Assembly (NCBI GenBank): GCA_000934455.1
Contig: KN887198.1
Coordinates: 11,978 to 41,430 of the forward strand
DNA: 29,453 nt
Reading direction: 5' to 3'
DNA from: Apostichopus parvimensis
Lineage: Eukaryota > Echinodermata > Holothuroidea > Aspidochirotida > Stichopodidae
The notes beneath the pieces were generated by a model. The model was not told where the DNA came from. It saw only the letters and a list, made by a program, of their open reading frames with translations, and searched no databases. The translations under genes and the position numbers were made by a program. This document shows, piece after piece, positions 20,356 to 29,453 of this stretch. Within the stretch, counting starts at the first letter, position 1; each line of letters opens with the position of its first letter.

Positions 20356-21320
20356 AATATGGCTGTTTTTCTAATGAATGATCTACTTTTACTCTTTTTA
20401 TTTTTAATAGATATTACTAATTTTCAGGCTACTAGCTTGTCACTGGAGGGGAGAGGGTGGGGGCAGCAAGGGGAGTATTCCAATCTTGAGGAAAGTTACA
20501 ATTGTTGATCTTGGTTGTGTGAATGTAAACTACATTACCAAGTAATGTCCAACAATGCGGCCTGTACTTTCCAGGGATAGAACAATACCCATCCTGGGGT
20601 ATAAGCCATCTCTTTATGTACTGTAGGAGGTATAACTACGTAACCTGTTTGTATTAGCACCGGCTTACAAGGTATTTCATTGCTTTGCCAAAGTTTGTCT
20701 CTTTTCAAAGCGTGAGCAAATTGTAAACAAAGTCCTAACCAAAAATAGCCCATTAGAAACCATAAACAGGTTAGTTTTTATTCTTTGGGAACCATTACTG
20801 TCTGCAGAATGTTATTATTCAAACATTCCAAGTATGGGTTTTACAGTACGTTGCTCCTTAAAGGCATTGAAGACTCGCCCCAAACCGCGTGCGGCCATCT
20901 GAAAAAGTTAACTTTCTGTTGCTTGCAAGTGACGTTTAGTGAGTGTCGCTACAAAATACTGTGCTGTGGGTATTGACCGCAGCTGTATGTACTAACTGTA
21001 CACTAGTGTCTTATTACCGAAGGTAGCAAGCTGTGTGTGTATTTTCTGGGATCGATGGTGGTGTTTAACACTTCTGTTACACCTCATTCGAAACTAGGTC
21101 AAATTACCAGCATCAGACGTTTCCTTGTGCGCGAGTCTTCACACCCTTTAAAGTGCCGTGTTCAATTTTTACATCGTATAGATATTTGGCCACTGCATTC
21201 TTCGTTATTGGTTTGTAATTACTTTATCGTTTGCACTTCCACGAGCATTAAAAGTCAGTGCAAGTAAAGTAGCTCTTTGTAGAAAGCAAGTATACATTTA
21301 CACTGTTGTTGTTCCTTGTT
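20356..21320. other. 3' flank of the receptor-like gene; possible dispersed repeat
   Basis: The first part is presumed 3' UTR. From about 20860 (AAAGGCATTGAAGACTCGCC) to about 21140 the base composition is more GC-rich than its surroundings, and the text looks to me like a dispersed echinoderm-type repeat; that is memory, not proof. No gene seen. Confidence 0.4.
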
Positions 21321-21870
21321 ATGATGTTAAGTGGCTGCCTATGGCATTAGCAAAGCATCCAAGCTGGTGTACTATCCCTAAATTATTAAAACCTGTACAA
21401 TAGCTCTGCTGCCATTAGTTTCTATCTATACGAGGGGAAAGAAAACTGGTTTGATAAGCATTTTCCTTTATGATAAAACTTTTCCTTTCCTTCCTTTCCT
21501 TTCCTTAATATTTCCTTTTCGATTAACTTTAAATTTAACGTTATGGCTCGCGGACCTGGCACATCTCGATAAACCTGCCATATCTTTATAAGATAAATGA
21601 TGTTAAGTGGCTGCCTATGGCATTAGCCAAGCATCCAAGCTGGTGTACTATCCCTAAATTATTAAAACCTGTACAATAGCTCTGCTGCCATTAATTTCTA
21701 GGGGAAAGAAAACTGGTTTGAAGAGCATTTTCCTTTATGATAAAACTTTTCCTTTCCTTTCCTTCCTTTCCTTTCCTTAATATTTCTTTTTTGATTAACA
21801 TTACATTTAACATGATGGCTCGCGGACCTCGCACATCTCGATTAACCTGCCATATCTTTATTAGATAGAT
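21321..21870 (+). repeat. Tandem duplication, 276 bp unit
   Basis: ATGATGTTAAGTGGCTGCCT starts at 21321 and again at 21597; the two copies match closely to about 21870. The second lacks about 9 bp (TATCTATACG region). Each contains a TTTCC/TTCCT pyrimidine microsatellite (21480-21506 and 21747-21778) and a GGCTCGCGGACCT block. Confidence 0.9.
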
Positions 21871-22377
21871 AACAGTTCAATGTACCTGATAACTTGCCTG
21901 ATATTAAGCGTTACACAGAGTTTTGGTAAACAAAGCAATTTATTGACAGGGTTACATTTTCTCCTAGTTGGTATTGTGATCTAGGAAGTATTAGACTTTA
22001 ATAAAGATATTCAACTATTCAAAGACACTTTGCATTGGACAGCCATCAAAAATCTTCAGCCTTTATTAAGCAGTGTATGTTTGCGTTGTAAATTTGTACT
22101 TATAAAGATGTGTAATATTGATTTGTATAATAGAATAAAGGCTACAGCCACAATAATATGTCTCTCTTGGACCATGTACAAGTTCATTTCTGATGACAGG
22201 AGAAATTCCATTCTTTTAGATCTCACTGCTAAATTTGTCACAATTCCTATGGTATCGTTGAGTGTGGTAATGCTGTCCTGTAGAATCTTTTACCTTTGTG
22301 ACTCGGGTTAACTCATGCTGTTGAATTATATTAAGCCAAACTGTAGAAAAATGATCATCTTGCAATTCTAAACAACT

Positions 22378-22421
22378 GGGGAAGGGAAGGGGGCGGGGGA
22401 GGGGGGTGGGGAGGGGAAATT
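22378..22421 (+). repeat. G-rich tract
   Basis: Many G runs of 3-6 (GGGGAAGGGAAGGGGGCGGG onward); quadruplex-capable on the plus strand. Confidence 0.85.
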
Positions 22422-22850
22422 TCCACTGCTTTACTGAGCACTGTAACGTGAACTGCCATATGGTTAGACTGACAAGGTTTGCCAAAGTGGCTGGATCCAT
22501 TCCTTCTGGGATGTACAAAGCTCATTTTCAGGATAAAATTTGATAAACCTTTGATCTATGTGTGATGATGTTAGATATAGACATATTACAATATTCCTAG
22601 GTTGTATCTGGAAGGCTGCATATAATACATTACAATAGAACAAGCATTACATGCAGGGGTATATACAGTGGGTAATAGCCCCTCTTCCTACTGCAAATTG
22701 TGACCCGAGGCAAGAAGACTACAGAGGCTCCATTATTATTATTCCCATTCTGAAATAGCTGTCTTTACTTGTATTTGCCCTCAAGGGGTTTTAACTCCTA
22801 CTCTGGGCATTTTGTGAAGCTTCACACATGCTTTTACTCATGCTGTTGTC

Positions 22851-22925
22851 ACACCCCCCTCCCCCATCACACCCCTCCCCCTCCCTCCCTCCCACTCTCC
22901 CCCTCCTTCCCTCCCCTCCCCCGTG
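22851..22925 (+). repeat. C-rich (CCCT)n tract
   Basis: CACCCCCCTCCCCC and following CCCT/CTCC runs. It directly precedes the segment at 22939 that resembles 19426-19505, where C-rich DNA also comes first. Confidence 0.85.
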
Positions 22926-22938
22926 TGTAGACATCTGT

Positions 22939-23010
22939 GCCACCATCATATGTACTAAATTACAGGATGCATGTGCCTCTCCTTAAATTGTTGGTGCTCT
23001 TTCAACACAG
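22939..23010 (+). repeat. Second copy of the dispersed segment seen at 19426-19505
   Basis: GCCACCATCATATGTACTAA followed by CTCCTTAAATTGTTGGTGCT parallels 19426-19505. One to two of the 21 bp units remain. Confidence 0.7.
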
Positions 23011-23159
23011 AATGTCTGGCTACAGGCCTACGACGAGTCTGTCTGGTAGTCTGCAAGAGGCTTTTGGCCTGCTTATCATTACTAGGATCCATCTTTATTT
23101 CCAAACCCTGCCCAGGTCAAAGTTCTTCAATTAGCGAAAAAGGACAAAACAAGAGAAGG

Positions 23160-24634
23160 ACGGTATACAGGATATGTTAATTTTTGTTGTAAACATCAAT
23201 AGTTTATTAGAAAACAAAAAGTTGGCAAACTCCATGAAAATTAGGATGAAGATAAATTAAGTTTTTACTTTATATAGAAAACCGATCTTATTTCAAGACC
23301 AAACCTGTACAAGCTGGGAGAAAAACGAGAAAGAAATTTTCAGCAATAATATGATTAACAAACATCACAACATTGAAAGCACATAATTACCAGATCAGTA
23401 TTAATTATAATAATCTTTACTTGAATAAGCCAAGAAAACTTTTCTCAGCTCAAAAAAAGAAAGAAAAAATTGAATATAAATAATGCCAGATGCAAAATGG
23501 TTGATAGTTTGTTTAAATATAACATTTATGATTAGTAAATATTAATTGGTAAAATCAACTTGATTGAGTGTGCTCAGAATCTTTGAAAAGATAACCAAGC
23601 CAGGCATCAGAACTTCACTGCATTTTTAATATAATAATTTTAAGGCATATTAATATACAAAGACAAAGCACAACTTTTACATGATATCCGCTCAAAATTG
23701 ACTAAAGACATGTTTTGACACTTACATTAGCAACTTGTATCATTACACCCATCGCACCCCCCCCACCCCCACAGTGTATAAATTAAAACAAATGTACAGC
23801 TCCCTAAGAACTGTGCAGAGAGATGTTTTCTGATGACAAGAAGTTTAAATTGTTAGCTAGTGGTTAAATGAATTACTTCAAAACTGTGTTTACCTATATA
23901 ATCTAATTTTGATGGTTAGAGGACTCACTAGTTATATAGCATGAAGACTATTATATCAGAGTTTAAATTGGCAGTTTCCTACAATCCAGTATGAATTGCT
24001 ATATCAGAAAACCATGCAAAAGATTCTTAAGAGTAGCTGGAACATAAATAATTATTAAACAATATAATTCTTAGATATATTCATACCAGTTCATCTCATT
24101 AACAACTATGTGTTGTCTATATCAATAATATATAATCTACATAAATTAAGCAAGATGATATAAATAAAATCATTAGAAGGTGTAAAAAAAAATCGCATGT
24201 GTGCCTAATGGTGCTTCTCGAGCCACAGAAGTCTCTGTGGTCGAGGCTGATTAAAATATGGTTATAATTCAGCTGCACTTTAAGGATGAACTTTGCAATT
24301 TGATATTTTTGTGGGTAAAAACACACAACTGGCTTTGTATAACACTGATGTATGAACAATGTGTATGACACAGAACAAGCTCCTTTTTAAACTTATTGTC
24401 AAAGATGAGGCAATACTGATTCTTTCTCTTAACAAAATCAATAGGAGGTGTAAACACAGGGAAAACAAACATATGCATGTTGCACGACAAAGATTAAAAA
24501 GTAAAGAAAGAGGCTGATGGTCCTGCAGAGTCCAAACCGTTTCCAATCACTCGGAAATTAATATTCCACTAAGGACGGAGGGAAATAGCACATGTGGGTG
24601 TATTAATTCTTTACAGACAACATTGCTGTAGTAT
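23160..24634. other. AT-rich stretch without recognisable gene
   Basis: No exon recognised. On the minus strand an AATAAA lies near 23202, so this could be the 3' end of a transcript coming from the right. A short hairpin (CTCGAGCCACAGA / TCTGTGGTCGAG) lies at 24217-24245. Confidence 0.4.
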
Positions 24635-24840
24635 TTATGTATGTATGTATGTATGTATATTAGATCCTCCTGCAAGCAGGAACTCGCGTAGAAGCCATCA
24701 TTGGCTTATCAAAGCCGCAAGCTGACCGAAGTCAGTCTCTTAGATTCATATTTAACGTCCATGATTATGAATTGTCAATTGTCAACAACTCTGTAACTGG
24801 ACGAATACATTAATCTTGGAGTGACTCGAACTCGGGACCA
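24635..24840 (-). repeat. tRNA-derived SINE, copy 2 (5'-truncated)
   Basis: Read on the minus strand, this begins at the B box (GGTCCCGAGTTCGAGTCACT) and runs through the same body as copy 1 to a (TACA)n tail at 24635-24660. The A box is missing. It retains about 35 bp (including GACTTCGGTCAG) that copy 1 lacks. Confidence 0.87.
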
Positions 24841-27800
24841 TATTTAAGAGAGAGAGATGAGTCTACCTAGTTCCATGGGGTCCCTAGACCTTGGGAGTTT
24901 CTGTTAACACTTCCAGGTAACATATATCAACCTTTTTATTTTCGTGTTATGCCAGAAAAACTTTAATAAGGGGGTGAGGATAGGATGCACAGTACACTGG
25001 CTTTGTACCCCAGAGGTGTTATAATCTATAGCATTAACATGTATACAGATAACAATTTCTGTTACCAATGCACTGCTATATCACAATGCATCAAGGATAC
25101 AATGAACACTTCAAGTCCAATTTGGCATTACAGTGGCCTCGCTAAGTTCTTTTAAAATGAAAAAAAATCAATAAATATTGCTACAAAGGTTTGGAGAATA
25201 TGAACTTTGCCACAACCAAACTATGACCATATTGCCAATAGCTAAAGCGGCTAAAGGCTATTTTATGGCCTGTGTGAATGTGATGTTGCGGTAGTGCACA
25301 TCAGAGGACCGTCTCTCTATACCTCAAATTTAAATTTTCAATAGTAACTAGCAAATTTTGGTCAGAGCAGAATTTAAACGAGAGAATTCTGATCTCTAGC
25401 AGGTACAAAGTGAGCTAAACATATGAGCCTAAGTCACCATGGACTCTCCTCACCATAACTTGTTCCAGTTATTCAGCAAATTCTCTAATAAATTCTTTAC
25501 CTCTGCATTTCTTGCCACCAGATTGATGTTTTTATTTAACCTAATATTCCGATAGAGAAATATTGAAAAATTGAAACTTTTGCATCGATATATTCTAGCC
25601 TAATAGCAAAATTAATAAAATCCAGCTCATACTATAAGCCAAAAGCAAACTATAAATAGGAAGAAGGAAAAATGGAGCAAACTTTGTAGATTAAATACTA
25701 TTACTAGGATTGCACAGATTACAAAGTACAAAATCAGTTTTTTTTTTTTTTTTATCATTTTTTTTATTATTATTATTAATAATATAGCAGATTGACTCTC
25801 AGCTAAACTGGCCACTCCTTAAACATTCAAATTTTCTAGACAAAATTTCAAAGACTTCAATCAAATGTTCAAGTACAATTTATTTGCTTGGTTTGCCTGC
25901 TTTTGTGGAAATGTTTGTATTTCACAAGTTCTCAACCCCTTTGGCAGAATCAAGTGCTGCTTTGTGTTAGGCTCTCTGTTGCAACCCCTGTGAAAACCCT
26001 CTGAAGGGTTGAGCTATTGCGGAGTAACGTTTCTATGACCACCAATGTACGAAGCTCCTATCTGATTTCTTTCAAAAGTTACGAACATGGCATCTGAAAA
26101 TAAACCTCTTTGATTAGTTCCACTATTTTTCAAATTTTGTGACAAGCAAAGTACCTAGAAAGGATAAATAAACCTGGACAGGTGGCCTTTCTGATTATTC
26201 AAGACTTCAATAATACTAGTTTTGCCTTAACAAATAATTGATACTGTCTCACATTTAGTTAAAAAAAAAATACAAATCATTTTTACAAACAGCTTCAAGT
26301 ACCACTGAGGCCACCAAATAATGCTAGAAAGTCAAATAATGGTCACTAAAGTATGAATTTCATTTGTCTATTTCCATTTTGTTGCATCCCTCCAAGTAGT
26401 TCTGTCACTGTGTGATGTTATTGTCTAACTGAACATTCCTAAATGTCTTAGAATATAATCATTTTCAACGGTCAGAATCCTTGGGAAAAAAGCTCTTTGA
26501 CTGTGCTAACAACCTTCTGGAGGCAATAATGATGGCCTATAGCATCCTGTGCCATTTATGCTACAATTAATTGTCAAAAAGAAACCATGTTTATTCAAAA
26601 TTTTCCAATGATGTCAAAACCTTGGAATAGTTTTTATCTGGTAGCACAGAAGCAAATGTAATGCTTATTTGCCAATGTCAAGTTTTACAGTTTATTTTAG
26701 TGTCTTACAGAATCCTTGAATTGTTTCTAAATATTTTATGTTTAATGAACGTCATGAATTTGCTATGAATTTCATGAATATGCTTTGCAATATGTAAACA
26801 CTCGATTATTTCTGGTGAAGTAATGCAATTAAGAAAATAACTCATCAAGAATTGAAACTTTCTATGTCAGTTCACCCACAAAGGACAAACCTCTAATATT
26901 ACTTTACTTTGAGGAGAAAATTAACGTCAAATTAATATTATATGGTATGCTTACATTCATTTCTTACGGCCCATACAGAGTCAAATTAAATCACTTTATG
27001 ATATTAAACAATATGCTGAGGTATATTGAAATAATAAAGAAAAAAACTAAACCATGTCATCATACAGATAAAAATTAAACTACTTTAGGTTCTATTGTTT
27101 CTCAAGCTTGTATGAGTTACCTTAAATTAAACTTAACCATTTCCCGCCTGCAGGAAAGTCAGTGTTACAGCCGTTGTACTGGAACGATCGTTATAAATAT
27201 ATATCTACAATGTTTAAATTTTCTAAATTTCAATATTAAACAACCAAAAAACAAAAGAACAATTGATAAGGAGAACACCTCTAGGAATCACTTCTACCTT
27301 GTTGTGAGCAATGCTTGCATGAAGAGTGGCCAAAACTTTAAATTTAAATATATTTACCGAAATGTTCTTATAACTCATGAATAAATATTTTTTGGTTAGT
27401 GAAGTTGATAACAGGAGATTGATTGGATAAAGGCATTTATATCATGTAATGAGTATAAGCAAACCTTTCTAAAAATAATATTCGTACTGTGATACTGAGA
27501 AAATGGCATACCTATCATTTCCGATTGGTAGAGGGGAGAGGAGGAGAAGGGAGTAGGTGGGGGGGAGGGGGAGAAGCATAAGAAAGCATAATATTCATGT
27601 TATGACAGGTTCATTAAGGACTGTGGTATGTCTACTATAACCACTAACTCTTATTTAGGAATTTTGACAAGATTCCTTGTCGGTCTAACTGAGGGCATTA
27701 TTTCAATCAAATTATTTAAAAAAGTTGTTGGCACTAAAGCTGCATGGTTTAACCCAAGCTTTTAAATAGATTTCGTTAAATTACAATACTGAACTGTGTC

Positions 27801-29453
27801 AGTGATTTTAATGGATTAGATTACCTTAAATGTTAGTTTCCCTCACTTCCGAAGTGTGATCATAAACTGCTAAGCTGATGATACACGATATAATGACAGG
27901 CTTCGACCAATCAGAACAGGCAGAAAGTACTACCAAAGATATGATAATTATGATATATACGGTAATTATGTAATTTTATGTTTTCTTTTCAGAAGTTTTT
28001 AAGTGTTTTTGCAGTGTTGTGACAAGTGAAGAAAGTCATGTGATCTCCAAAATAAAAGAAATGGAAGGTTTTTTTAAATTTATTTTTATGCCCATGTAGA
28101 AAGAACAGTGGCCTGATCGAAACGTCTCATAATGACTTAATTATTCCTTACAATTATGAGACTTTAGGCTACTCTAGTTAATTGAATACCAATATCATTT
28201 AATATCTCATTTGTTGTTTTATCGGTTTCGGCAGTGTCACGTTTTGTACCAATTTTTCAAATTGAGACTGTGATGGGCGGGTTTTGACGTTTAGAACTTA
28301 ATTTCGCGAAGCTTTAGTAAGTGAAAGGCAATGCATGTTAACCAAGAAAATCCTCTGTAACAACAAAGAAATCAGAAATAGCCACAACTAGGTAACTTAG
28401 ACAGACTTAAAACAAAAGCAATCATCATCTATACTTTCATCCCTTAGTGGAGAAAGAGAGGGGGGGGAGTAAATTTGCAGGGTGGGGGAGTAAATTTGCA
28501 AGTGGATGTTTGCTAAACGTAAAAAAAAATACATAATAATAATACAAAGCCTTTGGAAGACAAAGCTGTTTATGGAAGGGTAAATAATATTTTGAATTTT
28601 TTATTTTTGTGCTTCTAGACTTGAAAATTAAAAAAAAAAAACTTAGCCTCTCATGTGCATGATTATTTGTTGTGTAATTAAACATTATGCTGCAATGACT
28701 TGAATAACCCTTTCAACATTTTCTCACTTCTTGGCAATCTGTACAAAATGTCAAAAACTTTTTTTACAAAAGTTGTACATTAATTACAATACTTTGTTCC
28801 TACATTTGAATAATTAAAGAGAAACTTTAATGAATCCTGTTAATATTAATGCTCTTTGCTATTTCATGATCAGATCAAATGTCAAAAGAACAATTGTAAA
28901 TGTTTTGATCATTACATATTTTTGATATTATTATTATTTTAGTTTCAGGAACATTAGAAAACTAGGGTCATTCATATAGTAAGATTGACTTCACCACCAA
29001 ACATGGTCACTCAATGCTCATCAGCACACATGTCTGTTACCAAACCACAAATTACTTGCAATCCAATTTTGACCTGCCGTTAATCTTTGCAGAACAGGGG
29101 TCCAAGAACAACAAGAAAAGAATGATCAATAAATAAATTTACATCAGTTGTCCAACATCCAGAGTACATAAATATCTGTTATTCAATATTCAACATAAAA
29201 TTTGTGGTTTGAGGAAAAATGAAAAAAGTCATAGTTAAGCATCAATTCCTATAATGAATTGATTACAGATGTGGCTGGTTTAGATCAAAATGTTAAAATG
29301 TTGATAAAAACCAAATACTCATTTATGATGTACAAATGAAGTAAATACTCCTTCTTGTCACTATCAGAGGCTGTTTTAACAAAATATCTGCTGGAGATCC
29401 CCACATCAAGATATAATAGTGCTAGCAGTAACACAGTGTTACCTCTGTCCCTT
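24841..29453. other. AT-rich region without recognisable gene
   Basis: No known protein family, RNA gene or clear element was recognised over 4.6 kb. Visible items are a T/ATT-rich low-complexity patch at 25737-25788, a G-rich patch at 27527-27574 and a short G-rich direct repeat (GGAGTAAATTTGCA twice) at 28466-28501. It may be intron or UTR of a gene to the right. Confidence 0.5.

Noticed and set aside
27112..27384. 90-codon plus-strand open frame
   Set aside because: Low-complexity AT-rich composition, no motif or homology recognised.
28003..28100. Acceptor-like TTTTCTTTTCAG at about 27981-27992 with a short open frame behind it (FKCFCSVVTSEESH)
   Set aside because: No donor of quality, no homology, no other exons nearby.
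29092..29135. Acceptor-like ATCTTTGCAG followed by a short basic open frame and AATAAA
   Set aside because: Only about 14 codons; cannot be told from chance.

Overview
The window is eukaryotic, intron-rich and AT-rich nuclear DNA. It holds two recognisable protein-coding genes, transcribed divergently, with about 5 kb between them packed with nested transposable elements. GT-AG introns of roughly 0.7-1.4 kb, multicellular-animal gene content, LINE and tRNA-SINE copies, hAT-like MITEs and a 95-base N gap indicate a draft assembly of an invertebrate animal. An echinoderm, perhaps a sea cucumber, is my best guess from remembered repeat styles; this is inference, not proof.

Minus strand, 10844 down to 3552: seven exons encode the first 206 residues of translation initiation factor eIF3 subunit G, from the start codon through the SWADQ motif, the conserved mid-region and the eIF3g zinc knuckle (C-x2-C-x3-H-x4-C). 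All exon phases agree. The C-terminal RRM was not found in the remaining 3.5 kb and probably lies beyond the left edge. Its introns carry a tandem array of a ~146 bp unit, a ~590 bp inverted-terminal-repeat element between 34 bp direct repeats, a LINE 3' end starting almost at a splice donor, and a 21 bp minisatellite.

11086-15050: an intergenic transposon nest. A 5'-truncated, frameshifted LINE is split by a hAT-like element, which contains a second hAT-like element, which contains a third. Each has terminal inverted repeats and an 8 bp target-site duplication. Two more elements with 8 bp duplications flank this nest. One of them contains a Penelope-like inverted repeat with hammerhead-ribozyme-like segments and a 12 bp duplication.

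Plus strand, 15916-20355: five exons give a complete 265-residue type I membrane protein of the cation-dependent mannose-6-phosphate receptor / ATG27 type. It has a signal peptide, a cysteine-rich luminal domain, one membrane segment and a short tail ending in GYQQI, a LAMP-like lysosomal sorting signal.

20356-29453: no convincing gene. The region has a 276 bp tandem duplication, G/C-rich tracts, a minus-strand SINE copy matching the one near 2.4 kb, and long AT-rich stretches that could be intron or 3' UTR of a gene outside the window.
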